64,000 nt of DNA from Coniferiporia sulphurascens (GCA_002794785.1 NBBA01000005.1:1116001-1180000); one strand, 5' to 3'; shown: positions 33,293 to 46,003, counted from the stretch's first letter. Program-made: numbers and translations. The notes: generated by a model from the sequence alone, not told the origin.

Positions 33293-36200
33293 ATGAACAA
33301 AAATCCCTTTATTCCGCAGCCGTCCTTTCCCATCCAACAGCCGCCCCTTCCTCCTGGTCCCCCACCTCCGCAGCCCGTAGCGCAGCCGGATTACTCTGCA
33401 TACTGGTCAGCTCAGCAGCAGCAACCCGTGGCTCAACCCGCTTTCAATCCACAATGGTCGGGGGCGAACCCCCAATGGCCGGGCGTTCAGCCAGCCCAAC
33501 CTGCAGCGCCTGCTAAAGCTCCTGCGGACCAGACAGCATTGTACGCGAACTACGGCTACGGTGGGCAGCATAATGCGCATTGGCAGCAGCAGCAGCAGCA
33601 GCAACAGCACCACCCTCCTCAGCAACAGCAGCACCATTATGCACAACCCCCTGCACCTGTATTGCCGACTGGGCCCCATCAGCCCTACAATCCGTACCAA
33701 CCACAAGGTACCGCTCCTGCCCCGTACCAGCAGGCTTATGTTCCTCAAGGGCTTGCTCCGCCTCAAGCGCCAGCGCAACAACCTTATAGGCCTCCGCAAC
33801 CACAAGTTACCCAACAGCCTTTCTACCAGCAGCACCAGCACCAACAACATCAACAGCAGCAGCAACAGCGCCCTCCACCTCATGTGCAACACTCGTCCCC
33901 GCACCAGTTACCACCGGCAAAGCGACAGCGCTTTGATAACTCACATCAGTCTACTCCTGTTCAGCCACGGTTTCAAGCACCTCCACCTCCGATGGCTCAA
34001 CAAAATATACCACTGGGTCCCAACAGACCCCATGGAATGCCCAACCCCCCGCCTCAGGCCAGTCAGATGCAGTCACAGGCCAGTTTTTCAGGGGGGATGG
34101 GTAGGGGCGGCATGGCAGGCGCAAGAGGGGGTGCTAACATGAACAGGGGTGCTCGTGGTGGTCATGCCAGTGGAAACAGAGGCATGGCTCTCGGTCGTGG
34201 TCGCGGAGGAACTATGCACGGTGGTGCAAGTAGAGGAGGCCCTGGACAATCCGGTGGTTCTATGCGTGGACACCAATCTCGAGATCGTGGCAACTTCAGT
34301 GGTTTCAACCGCCGGGGTGGAGGCTCATTCCCCAATGGCCCTCATCATCACCAGAACAACGCGTCATTCCGTGGACACGGAGGGCGTAGTGGCGGCGGTC
34401 AGATACATGGGGGCTACAGTGGGCGAGGCGGACGGGCGGACGGGTTTCATCAGAACCGCGCTCCTGCTAATGCTATCAGTGCATCTGCTAGCGGTAGCAT
34501 AGGTAAGCGTGAGGAGAATAGGCGGACCCTGACAGACTTCAAGATTGTTGGATTGGAGATCGAAAGTCTGGGCTGGCAGTGGGGCCTGATCCCGCATGAC
34601 TCTGAGGCAGATGAAAAGAAGGATGATGGAGAGAGTGCGAAAGTGGAGGAAGAGGATGCAGTGAAAGTAGAGCTGGAGGATACTCAGGCGGACCTTGCTG
34701 TTTCTGCTGAGGCAGGCCCTGCAAAGGAGTCTCTGAGTGACTCAAAGGCTGTTGCCAAGGATTCTTCCCATTCGCATTCTGCCTCTAATGGAGCTTCGGC
34801 TGCGCGTGTGCGCATTTATTTCCATACTCCTCCTTCTGCAGATGATGCCCGGCCCATTCTTCCAACTCCCTCATTTTCTGACCTGCGCAAGGGCAAGCGC
34901 AAAAAGTTGGACGATGACGATGGTGATGCGGATGAGGAAATTAGAGCTCCTCCGCCACCGCCTGTTCCGGGAAGGAGCGAAAGCGCAGATGGGGATCCTT
35001 CTTCAGTTTCTACCGCCGTCGAACAGGACACTGGCGTCGGGAGGAGCAGTGTCGCACCTAGTGTTGCTGAGACTGTCAGCGATGCAGACTGGCTGATGGC
35101 CGCTATTGCCGAAGGCGAAGCGGAAGGAGAAACAGATATTTACGAGCAGACCCAGGTCGAGCTTGACATGGAGGTTCACGACCATGATGGTGAGCTTCAC
35201 TTTGCTGCTAGTGAGGAAGCCAAGGAAAGTGGACGATTGGACGAGGACGAAAACAAAAAAATCGACTCGTCCGTCTACGTCCACACCACTGACAATTTTC
35301 CTCCAATTGCTTCTTTTCTTAAGGTGAATTTGATGTCGATGAGACTATGACTGAATCGGAAATTCAACAAAATGAGCTTGTGATGACGCAGACGCAGACG
35401 AATGTTACCTCACACGTCAACGGGGAGGAAGGTGCTTCCATTGAGATTGAGAATACGCATCCTCCTGCTGGCAGCGCTAGCCCTGTACCGGCTCCGGCTG
35501 GGGAGCTAGATCTAGCTCCTGCTGACGAGTCTGTCACTCAGTCGGATCAGATGGAGGCTGTCGATTCTGATACGAAGGAGGAGACCGAGACGCTTGTTGA
35601 GGCCTTGCCGGCAAAGGAGCCCAGTCCCGAACTTATTATTTCTTCTGTTGTTTCTTCTGTTGAAAGCGGGGAGGATGGCGAAACAAAGGCAGTCGAGCCA
35701 GAGGCCCCAGTTTCCAAAGACGCCAATGGTGTCTCCGAGAAGCCGATGGATGTGGAGCACCTCCCAGAACCCCCCGCCTCGCCCGCGTCTAATGCCGCAT
35801 TTTCTGGCACCACTTCTACTATTTCTTCAACGAATCTAGACCTTCCTGCTAAGCCAACCACAAGTGGTGTTAAAGTGCCTTCGGCCAATCGGGTTTCCAT
35901 TTCGTATGCTGCGGGGACGAGACGTCTGCTTATTGATGCTGAAATCGTGGACAAAATGATAGTATTCCGTGCTGAAGGCCGGATCGAGCTTGACATGATG
36001 GTTGAGCGCGCCGATGGCGGGTTCAAAGGCATCTTGGTACATTTTCTATTATTTACGCTTTCCTTTCCATTGACAATGAAATACCGTTCAGATCGAGATA
36101 CTCAACAATGAGACTAAGGCATACTCGCCCCTTCAAGTACTTTCTGAAGCCTCAGAGTCTGATGTTGATTTGCCTCCGTTCTGGAAGTTGGAATCTCCTA

Positions 36201-36874
36201 CTAAGGTAGTTTTCAGTATTTACTTGGACAAGGAACGACCGCTCTCGGAACCTAAGTGGGTAAAAACTGGGGATGTCCAAGACTGGCTAAAAGATATGTT
36301 CGGAGGGCGCTTTTGGGTTGCTGGTGGGGCTGTAGGTTGGGAGAAGAAAATTGACGTTCGCTACCCTGACCCTGTAAGTCACTTTGGATTAAAAAAAGAT
36401 TTAAGTCTCATGATATCATTTTAGGCGCCTACTATCCAAACTGTCCTCGCAGGGTGGTCTGGTAATTCCCCTGTAGGGATGCCCTCTGAACGTGCTCGTT
36501 TTGTGAAGACGCACATGACTTACGCAGACAACGTACTTGAAATTTTGCTAAGACTTGTCAGAGGTGAGCGAGCGACGCCTTTTTCACAGAATGCGTCGGC
36601 TATCTCAGCACCATCAATTACGGGTCCTCTGCTTGCGGCCTTGGATCCGTCATCGCCCCACTCGGCGCAGCAGACGCATGTCTCGCTCGCGGTCGTGGCG
36701 ATCGTTCGTCTAGCATCCCAGTTTGCAGAACAGACGCTCGGAGAGGGGAAAGGGAAAGAGCAGGTGGACGATCGCGTTGGGGAGATCATCCGGTGTTTGC
36801 CCTCCCATCTTTTGTATAAAAGCTTGGATGGGATGTTCAAGGAATGGCGGGCGGAGAAAAAAGGCGGGAGGTGA
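33293..36874 (+). CDS. Large prion-like/RGG-box protein with a structured C-terminus
   Basis: Four exons (33293-35189, 35324-36036, 36092-36373, 36425-36874) sum to 3,342 nt, exactly 1,113 residues. Start MNKNPFIPQPSFPIQQPPLP. Residues 1-270 are Q/P/Y-rich with glutamine runs, a prion-like profile. Next comes an RGG/GRG-rich block (GMGRGGMAGARGG onward, about residues 265-400), typical of RNA-binding proteins. Then GKREENRRTLTDFKIVGLEI, a conserved-looking segment, and an acidic disordered region. The last ~300 residues look folded (RVSISYAAGTRRLLIDAE, FWKLESPTKVVFSIYLDKER, KDMFGGRFWVAGGAVGWEKK). I do not recognise a named family. Domain logic suggests a nuclear or RNP-granule protein. The exon 1 donor GTGAGC was chosen over read-through because only it keeps frame. 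Confidence 0.82.
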
Positions 36875-37123
36875 ATACGCCTAGCACTGATAGATCCCTT
36901 GTGTATTACTTCCCACAGCACTTGGCTCCTTAACTTACACTGCAGATAAATGTAATCTTAACTGTATCGTCTGAATCATACAGACGTAAACTAGTATTTT
37001 GATATTTTATTCGAATTGTCACGAGAGTGCGCTTATGTAATCCTAAAGGCGTGTTTCGACGCGTCACCTCAGCTGCTAGAGTAGAGGACGCGTAACTTGT
37101 CTCCCTCTCAAACGCTAACGACC

Positions 37124-38311
37124 ATGGTATGTGTATTCATGCTCGTCGAAACGAAATACTAGTTCTTAAATGCTCTCTGTAGTTCAGGAATACCTACGAC
37201 TCTGACAACACCGTCTTCTCTCCACAAGGACGTCTGCATCAGGTCGAATATGCATTAGAGGCAGTCAAGCAAGGCTCTGCCGTCGTAGGCCTTCGCTCAA
37301 AGACGCATGCTATCCTCCTCGCATTGAAGGTACGTCTATGCGACACTGCGTCTGACATGTCTACAGGCTGCTAATGTGACTTCGCTCTGCAGCGCTCAAC
37401 AGGCGAGCTATCGTCTTACCAGCAGAAGATGTTCAGAATCGACGACCATATTGGTATCGCGATTGCAGGCCTGACGTCGGACGCGCGGGTACTGAGGTGC
37501 GTGGCCAGCTTCGAATATGTCTGAGGGAACTGGCATGTATGCGGGTCCTCGTTTTCGTGTCTGTAGCAACTTTATGCGACAGCAAGCCATGTCAGAGCGC
37601 ATGGCATTTAACCGACCGATCCCCGTGAACCGCATCGTGACGTCCATCGCAGACAGTACGTCTCCTCTTCTTTCTTCTAAAGGCTGCGCGTCAGACGTCG
37701 AGTGTAGCTCACACACCTCCTTTCACCTCGTTCTCGTGCAGAGGCGCAGGTGAACACGCAGGAGTACGGACGACGGCCGTACGGCGTCGGCTTCCTCGTC
37801 ATCGGGCAGGACCCGTCGGGTCCGCACCTGTTCGAGTTCTCCCCGTCCGGTAACTCGTACGAATACTACGCCATGTCAATCGGCGCGCGCAGTCAGAGCG
37901 CGAAGACGTACCTAGAGCGGCATTACGAGGAGTTCACTGACTGTGCGTATACCCACCCTGTCGCGCACACGAGATTGGACTGCTAATTAATATTCTTGTA
38001 CCGGCCGACTAGGCACCCTCGAGAAGCTTATCGAACACGGCCTCCACGCACTCCGTGAAACCCTCCAGCAAGACAAGGAGCTCACGATTCACAACACGTC
38101 TATTGGCATCGTTGGGCCTCTCGGTGAGCTCGAGAAGGTGGTTTCTCCGCCTGGTTCTTTCCGCATACTCGAGGAAGAGAAGGTAGAGCCATACATCAGT
38201 AGCCTGCCCTCAAAGGAAGGTGCTGCACCGACGACGGCATCAGCGGCGGCAGGCGCCGCTGGCTCAACAGAGCCCCCGCCGGGCGACGAGGATGTGCAGA
38301 TGGCAGAGTAG
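37124..38311 (+). CDS. PRE5: 20S proteasome subunit alpha6
   Basis: Alpha-ring subunit of the 20S core particle. Exon 1 is the start codon alone (37124-37126). After a 56-bp intron the next exon opens at 37183 with [20 protein letters not shown], the alpha-type signature, then [20 protein letters not shown]. Downstream: [109 protein letters not shown]. The C-terminal tail is Ala/Glu-rich ([13 protein letters not shown]). About 290 residues, usual size. No propeptide, as expected for alpha subunits. Confidence 0.95.
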
Positions 38312-38462
38312 ATATGTAATTGTGCAAAAATAATTAACGTGATGCCTTGTTTTTGTTTCTATTCTTTTTCTCAATTATTGCGAGAAGGGTGTGTGTTACT
38401 GAAGATAAATTACGGTAAAAAGCAAAGCAAAGCAAATATCCCAAGTGTAGATGATGTAGATC

Positions 38463-40168
38463 CTATAAACGAGCGTCTTTCGAAGAATTCAAGAGCGACC
38501 TCTGTCTCCATAAGCGCGCCGCTGCCCCCGGTTTGCGGAGGGTCAGAGCGAGCGTGATCATCATGGACAGCAGGGCGACGCTTCCCGCCTGGTGAGCAGC
38601 AGCCAGCGGAACCGGGACCAAATACAACAGCGTGCTGATACCAAGCAGCACCTGTACATTTGCCACGGCAAACGCGCCCGTCGCGACGCGGCGCGTAGCC
38701 GCCGGGAGCGCCGCCTTCAGGGCGCCCGTGCGCGTCAGCGCAAAGAGCGCGGCGGTGGCGGCGTACGTCGTCATCGCGAGCACGCGGTGGTTGAACTGCA
38801 CGGTCGTGGGGTTCTCGAAGACGTTGCGCCACCACAGGTCCGACTTGTCTGCGCGCACCGCGTAAGCAGGGTCCATCAGTTCGTCCCGTGGGGGCGCGAG
38901 CCGGCCGCCCATTAGGGGGAACTCGTTGTAGAGCAACCCGGCGTCAAGGCCTGCCACGAACGCGCCTACAGTGGGAAAAAGACAGAAGTCAGTGAGAGAC
39001 AGTTCCACGTCACATCTGTGATTTTCAAAAAAGAGAGAGAAAGAAAAAAAAGTACCGGAGAGTGCGGTCAAGAATACAAGGGCAGTGACGGCCCATGTTT
39101 TTGTTCGGAAGCTCCTAACGAGAGGCTGTCGCAAAACATTCTCCCATGCTGACCCGTGAAGCCCGCTCCATGTTCCCTTCCGCACGAACTTCCAGTCTCT
39201 GATGATGTTGTGCCCTGTGATGAACATTGCTCCGTACAACACGAACGCTGCTCCTAAATGTGCCGCGAGCCGGTACTGCGACACACGAGGCACCGCACCG
39301 GGCGTCTCTAAAATAGATTCTTCCAGTCCAGATTTCACCATGTACCATCCGAGAGCACCCTGAAGACCGAGTAAGACGGCTAGACCGGCGAACTGTTTCG
39401 TCAGGGCAGGTGTGATTTTCCTACGAACGGCGAAGTATGTAAGGGGAAGGACGAAAGCGACACCGATAACGCGTCCGAGTACTCGATGGCCCCATTCCAT
39501 GTAGAATATACACTTGAAGTCATCGACTGTGAAATTGGAGTTAAGCCTGGTAGATTATTCCGTGAGTATCGAGAAGGTAAACTATATAATGGTGTAATAT
39601 AGGCATACAGTTTATATTCAGGAGTAGCCTTGTACTTTGCGAATTCTTCCTCCCAGTCCGCCTGGGACAGCGGCGGGATCACTCCAGAGACCGGCTTCCA
39701 TTCCGTAATGCTCAAGCCGGACTCTGTCAGTCTGGTAACACCACCGACGACAATGACGCCGTAAACCATGAGAGTCGTGCACAGAAGCCAGTAGCCAACC
39801 GAAGGAGGAGTAAGGACAGGAAGCTCGGCGGTATTTTCGGCAGCGGCCTGGAAGGTCGAGTTGGCGGAGAAGAAACGCGGCTGCATGGGCTTCCCTGCTA
39901 CAGTCAAGGCGTTACGCGAGACGGAGTAGCCCCGACACAGGCTGAGAGTTCCGCCGGAAGCGTTGGCGTGAGGACGAGGACTTGCCCTCCACGTACGGGG
40001 CGCGAGAGCGGCTAGTGGAGGTGCCTTCGGCGGAAGTGTATGCGGCGCTTTAGGTGTTGCGCCCGCGAGCGTCGACGCGAGGCGCGAGTGCGCCAGGACA
40101 TCGCGGAACGTGTTTGCATGTCGGCAGGATCTGGTCAGCGTCGCCAGCAGCGACACCGAGAGGACCAT
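38463..40168 (-). CDS. COX15: Heme A synthase, cytochrome c oxidase assembly factor
   Basis: Converts heme O to heme A in the inner mitochondrial membrane. The N-terminus ([20 protein letters not shown]) is basic with a long presequence. Membrane core: [57 protein letters not shown], then after an intron [20 protein letters not shown] with the conserved glutamate-histidine motif. Later [55 protein letters not shown] and [10 protein letters not shown] (second histidine pair), [14 protein letters not shown]. Two short introns (near 39.55 and 39.0 kb). Divergent from BOL3 with 185 bp between the start codons. Confidence 0.95.
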
Positions 40169-40353
40169 GGCGCGAGTCGGTGCAGGGCGAAGTCGGGACG
40201 CTCAATTCGCAAAACGCGCCGGGACCGGAAGGGGCCTATTTTATGACTGCTGACCAATTTTGACATCATGTGACCTGCACGTACTTTTCGAGGCCGCCCT
40301 CGACTTCTTCGTACATCTGCCGTCCAGCGCCCATCCCCCCCAGAAGAAAAATT
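40169..40353. promoter_or_regulatory. Compact bidirectional promoter between COX15 and BOL3
   Basis: Only 185 bp separate the two divergent start codons, so control elements are probably shared. Both products act in mitochondrial metal-cofactor biogenesis. No single element is named with confidence. Confidence 0.6.
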
Positions 40354-40904
40354 ATGTACTCACTGTCGAGGTCTTTGTTGCGCTCTGCACCGCGCGCCGC
40401 CAGGCAGAACTTTCTACTCCCCATCCCCGCGCGCCGGAATGCGCACTACTCAACCTCACAAACGCCACCCGAGCAGGAGCTAAACGGCGAGCAGCGTATA
40501 CAGTCAATGCTAACGGAGCGTTTCAACCCATCGCGCCTACAAGTAGAAGATGTATCAGGTCTGTACCATACATTCTTCCCGTCTTCGCGCTTACCGCCTG
40601 TCCTGGGTTGACTCGTTCCTCGTTCGGGTTCCCTCACACACGCCTCCGGTTTTGTCTTGTCCTCTTTTTTCCTTTCTTTGAAAATCCCACGTCTAGGCGG
40701 GTGCGGCACCTTCTACGCGATCACCATAGCCAGCAAGGCGTTCGCGGGCATACCTACTGTGAAGCAGCACCGATTAGTGAACGAGACCTTAAAAGAGGTG
40801 ATCAGCGGTATTCATGGCCTCCAGGTGAGCGGCTATCCGTTATACCATTTATACACCAGATTAAATCGACTATTGTTGTGCGCGCCTTCGTCCGATATAG
40901 CTAA
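40354..40904 (+). CDS. BOL3: Mitochondrial BolA-like protein (BOLA3 type)
   Basis: Helps pass [4Fe-4S] clusters to mitochondrial target proteins. Start MYSLSRSLLRSAPRAARQNF, an Arg/Ser-rich presequence, then EQRIQSMLTERFNPSRLQVE. The BolA core spans an intron: DVSG-GCGTFYAITIASKAF, PTVKQHRLVNETLKEVISGI, HGLQ. The GGCG motif with its cysteine marks BOLA3 over BOLA1. The last intron ends at ACACCAG, giving IKSTIVVRAFVRYS and the stop at 40904; read-through at the GTGAGC donor would lose the family's IK end. About 130 residues. Confidence 0.88.
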
Positions 40905-43900
40905 AGACAATTGTAGACTCCGAGTCTAAATAGACGCCTCACCGTTTCATCCCGCATTATGTGTAATAATGGATCCCTGCTACCGGTATTTAACTAGAAG
41001 AATACATACCGCCCTTGGATAATGGATCGGAATGCGTGTCAGCGTTTGCGGACTGAATACGCAATTACACTCCCCGACCTTATCGCGTCGCGACGGGTCG
41101 TGCGCTGCTGCTATTAATATTAATTGTTATTGCGCTGACGGTTGTTGCCGAGGTTATTGCCATGTTCACGTGTCCAAAATGTATCGAGATCCTAGCTCCT
41201 TTCGCCGCGAGTCGCCGCAGGAATTTCTGTACCTGTGTACACACACAGGGGGGGAAGAAGAAAAGGACAGATCTTCAGTACTAGTGCTCGAAATATTTGT
41301 GCAACCATGCTTCATCCGGAAGCATGCATATGCAAGCGCGTTGTTCTCTCCTCGTGTTGAGATTCTCCCGGGTCGTTTCTCGATATATCACCGGCCGCGA
41401 AGGTGCTGAGGCCCTTCGAGTCGAAGAAAACCCGGCACGAACGAAGAAGTCACAACGATGGAAGTTGGAATTCTGTCCGAGCAGTCCATGCTCCCGCCTT
41501 TGTCCTGCGGTGTTCTCGCGTCCCTTTTTTTTACATGTGGCTGGGGCGCCGCGGCGCTTCTGGACAGCCCCCCAATACGGGTAACGCTCCTTTTCCGGAC
41601 CAGCTCTCGGCGCACCTTTATTCGGGGAAAACAGCACCAGACGAGCACACGTAGCCTAATAGGCAGTGACGGCATGCGAAGGCGAAGCTTGTCATGAATA
41701 TTAATATATGCTGAATTGCCAAATGAGCTGTCGTAGGGGCGGCGGCGCATCCAGTTATTGTTACGGCAGGGACGAATTAATGAGGGCGCCGTATTATATT
41801 AATTGTCCGCCCTAATTGGACACAGCGCATGTACAGTCAACAAGTTCAAGCCACCCGAAGCTTCTTTCTCCTATTGAAACTGTGCGCCGCGCCCGGTGGG
41901 CTCCGCATTGGGATATCCACTTATGCAGCTACTACTCTTCAGAGCGCGACTAGCCCCGGGCCTTCCTTTCTTCTCCCCTGCATACCGTATGTGCGCACAT
42001 GTGCCGCCACAGCCCCTCATAAGTGCTCCCCTCGCACTAGTAGACCCCCCGATTGCGTTCCATGCATGGCATGTGCTTAGAAGTTAGCACTTAGCACCGC
42101 CCGCCACACGCCATTTGTGCAAGTTTAGCAACAAAAAAAAACCTAATAGGCACGCGCCGCGTCCAATTACCAAAATCGGCTGTTTCTCACCCAGCCACCG
42201 CGATAATACAACAACAGGCGGCGCTATTTTCGAAGTCCAGAGTCCAGGTTTTCTTCCTTTGCCCGAATACGACAGCGCTAAATCTAATTAACGTTAATGG
42301 CACGGGAGGAGAGATCTGAAATGAATTGGATTTGTCAGGAAAAAGGGGAGGCGGACTACTACACACCCCGTGGTGGGCGCCAGAGCTTATATCCCTTCCC
42401 GGAGATACCTTACAAGCTTATGTATCTCCCGGCGAAGCCGATTGTAATCTCATCTAGAAAGGCACACCTCGCCTCCTTATGCCTTTTCCTATCTTCTTCT
42501 TTCCGGGTAGAACTCCCGAGCACGACGACGACGGGGTGCCCTTATCGCCGCACCCGTCCACTGTACATAGATTCCAGGAAAAAAATACCGATCCGTGGGT
42601 GCAGACTGTCACTTAGGAACAGATATAGATAGACACGTATAGCGCGGGCCGCTGCGTCCAGCGTTATTGATCTGCCGTGGAGTCTCCGGGAGCAGCTAGC
42701 GTAATGCGCCGCCCCGACGGCGTCGTGAGACGAGAGAAGAGCTCATGCGAACCTGTGGATTGAGAGAGGACGTGGACAGAGAAGTGGCGGGCTCAGTGTC
42801 GACGACGCCTCGATGCATTTAAAGAAGGAAGGAGAGCTGCGAAGCCCCGTCTGCGTCGGAGGATAAGGGGCCAGTAGTACGTATGTGTGTTCTCGCCTTC
42901 CGCGGCTGTCGTACAAGGTGCTGACAACCGGAGTGGGAACAATAGCTGAACCGGCTATAAATTCCGCTCATGAAGAAGGTGAGTAAAAAAGCGACAAGAA
43001 CTTAGTAAGGACCGGAGTAAGGAACCCTGCCAAAGAGCGTTGAAAGGTGTGGTAACAAGGTCCATTAGCTTCGAGTCTGTTTCCTTGAAGGTTTTTCTGA
43101 AGCCCTGGCGGACGTCCAAATTGTTGTAAACCAAAGTCCGGAATGGAGTTAAAAATGACCTCGGCAGGCGCCAAGTCCAAGAACCCGGTTGAAAGCGCCT
43201 TAATTGCATGCCAGCGTTAAGCATGAAGCGAAAAGGAGCAATGATTAAGGAGTGAGTACCTTGCTTCTCTCCAATACGTGCTGTATGTGGTAAGTAGATG
43301 CATGCGAGAATCGTACATACAAGAGAGGTCGGCAAGTGGTGCGCACCGCAAACCGTTTCAGCTCCACTAACTAGCGTTCGTTTCATTCGACGCTCCGAGT
43401 GCGAAGTCCCTGAGGGCCCTCCAACCTGGTCTATTAGAAAACTTTTTCGGAAAGTTTCTCGTCGGATCTGAGAGGAAGATGAGATGGGCAAAGTTGTGCC
43501 GAAGAGAGAAAGGCCCCAGGCGACTTGGAGTCATGGACCCCCTTGCGGGACAGGTACGCCGAGAGCGAAGGGGCTAAGAGATTCGGGATGGGAGTACTAG
43601 TGTGAGAGAGCGCGGATTGATCGAGGGATGGGTGCATGACCATCATCATGTTCTCGAAGATGAGTCCAAGGTTGTAGCTTTGCCAGCCGCAGGCGTTGGC
43701 ACTGGCAGAAAAGACTGGACATACTACGGCCCTGATTTGCTGATGATGATCCCGGGTCGGGCATCGTACTCCCGGTAACGTCACCGTCACGCCGCCGACG
43801 ATCAGGAGATGATGTGGCCCCCAATCCCCGCCCCCCCCTGCCGCCGGCCTCCCACCGGCGCCCCGACAAAGTGCCCGGATGTCACGTGCACGCTACGTGC

Positions 43901-44574
43901 CTCCCGCAGCGGGCGTGAATTTGCTGAGCCTCCACCAAGCGCGGACCTTGGGCTTCGCGATCGTCCGCTACGCTACCTCATCGATAACTACCGCGCGTGT
44001 CTGTGCCCTAGTACTGGTACCAGCCTGTCTTTGTCTTCGTTCTTCGTTCTTCGTTCTATGCCCGGAGGCTGCGCTCCTTTGACCTTCTACGCTCCCCTTT
44101 TATCCCGCGAGAAGCACCGGGCACGTCGGATGCCCGTACAGCCGCCGCTTACAGCACCAGCCTCAAGAGCCATTTTTTAAATCTAAAATTAAATAAATAA
44201 ATTTAATTCCGACTCGCGGAGCACGGTTGACAAATTCGAATAGTCCCGAAACATACCCATGAGGGTTATTCGGCAACCCGCGCGCCCTCCAAAATCGCAA
44301 GGCATGCGATTATTACTTCCGTAAGCCCGAAACCGGAAACTTTATTCCCGCTTGGCGAGATCGGCTTGTCGCAGCATCCGACCCCGACGCACTAACCTCC
44401 CCACGAGACGCACTTATTTATACATATACATACGCTAAATACGGATACAGTTTAGTTTCGTTTCTTTTTGGGCGCATTACTCCGTCTTCTTATCTGCTCT
44501 GTTCACTTTCCGGCCTTCTTCCACGCGCCACAAGCACGAATACGTCGGAACCCGCGAAAGCGTCTGGGGACCTT
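40905..44574. other. Gene-poor 3.7-kb stretch
   Basis: No frame here has recognisable motifs plus splice structure. Open frames of 110-180 codons occur on the minus strand at 42955-43491 and 43434-43790 but overlap each other in different frames. GC-rich blocks (43800-44000) alternate with AT-rich ones (42100-42300, 44150-44220). A TTCGTTC tandem repeat lies near 44036-44058. It may hold a fast-evolving gene, ncRNA or long regulatory DNA. Confidence 0.4.
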
Positions 44575-46003
44575 TTACCGCCTTTTCGTAAGCCGTAGAA
44601 GCGAGATCGCTTCACGCGTGTACGTAGAAAAATCTGGGTCATCCTCGACCTGTCGTAGTGAAGTGAAAGAGAAAGCTTGTCAGCTACGTCTTTATCTCTC
44701 TTACAGTACGAGCCTATGACAGAGGAAATTGAATAGGGCTGGAAACAGCCGAAGTGACAGACGAGCGCCCGGCTCTCCCCCGCGCGCGGCTCGGCGCGTC
44801 GCGAGTGTCAGCCAACCAACGACATGGGGACGCGTGAAACGCGGATACGGGGCTGCGTGGGCGACGCGCTCTCGGCAACAAGCGCAAGTCATCGTGTTAC
44901 AGTAAGTACCCACCTGTTTCCAATCAAAATGCTTCTTTAGCAGCGTAAAGAACCGTTTGTCCGCCTACGCGACACGTTAGCAAATCATTTGGGTCAGATG
45001 AGCAGCCGCGCGGAGGGGAAGCGAGCAAAAGCAAATGAGTTTCGAGCGATCTCGCGAAAAAGATCTAAAATGAGATCGGGACTGGCGAAGCGATTCGATT
45101 CGCTTTCGGGAATCTCAAGCGGGACAGGGGAAAGTGATTACGGCCGTAACGCAACGTACCTTTCTCCTCTTTTTGTAACAGAATAGAATTTCCGGGTCAC
45201 CGTGCGCGACGAGATCACAAAGGGTGGTGACGAGGAGTGGGAACGCGGGTTCAAAATACACGCAATCTGCGGCAAGGATGAGATCTACATGGACGGGAAG
45301 CGCGTCGGGTTTCGGCATCCCCCTGTGGATAACCGCGAGAGATTCGATAGCCATAGTGACACATTGAAGAAGAATGAGTGAGCAACGGGATTGCTAACCA
45401 ATTGTATTCCAAGACGTGTACGCGGTGGGCGAGATTGTTCAGCGCGACGTTGGCTCGCATAATGTCGAGCAGCGGGCTGACGAAGCATGACGGCATGACG
45501 GGGGACTGTGCTGACAAAGGAAGAGTACTAACGCCTGATCTGTAATGGCGACAGCTGCGCCGAGTGACGCGGCAACGAGGCCAACGAGACCAGTGCCGCT
45601 GCCGAGCTCGAGGACGGACTTGGCTGCGATTGCAGCGGATCCGCGTCGGACGAGGTAGGAAGCTAGAACCTGCGAGAATATTAATGGTCAGACACGGAAG
45701 GGCGGGAGCGGAGGCACTTACCTCGCCTGCGGGCCACGCCAGCCCTCCGCAGCCTGAATGGAGAAGGGTTACATAATGAGAGGAGAGGCGGGAGAGTCAT
45801 CGGAAGGAGTCATGACCTGGTGAGGCGTCGACACGGAGGAGAACGTGGACAGTGGTGGCAGGTGACGGGAAGACGAGGGTAGTGAGCTGGTTGTGGACCG
45901 AGGCTGGCTGAGGCGGCGCGATTTGCTCGTCTCTGCGCAGGTGGCGTAGGGGGTCCAGCGCGTCGAGACGCTCTGCCGTCCTTACGTCTTCGTCGTCGTC
46001 CAT
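44575..46003 (-). CDS. EFM6: EFM6-type protein-lysine methyltransferase (METTL21 family)
   Basis: Seven-beta-strand methyltransferase; in yeast Efm6 methylates a lysine of EF-1alpha. Starts MDDDEDVRTAERLDALDPLR. CGGLAWPAGE is followed by the SAM-binding motif VLELGSGTGLVGLVAASLGA. Then AITDQAPLLDIMRANVALNN, DLILAADCVYFEPAFPLLV, ILFCYKKRRK-ADKRFF, LLKKHFDWKQ and the end VEDDPDFSTYTREAISLLRL. The C-terminal exon (44575-44649) was found by its family match after a 264-bp intron (44650-44913). A second long intron is 44965-45159. These are much longer than the ~55-bp introns elsewhere. Divergent from the PPxY protein gene. Confidence 0.9.

Noticed and set aside
33407..33904. 165-codon minus-strand open frame rich in Leu/Arg
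   Set aside because: It is the antisense shadow of glutamine/proline repeats in the prion-like gene.
42955..43790. Overlapping minus-strand open frames of 178 and 118 codons
   Set aside because: They run in different frames, no splice joins them convincingly and I recognise no family.
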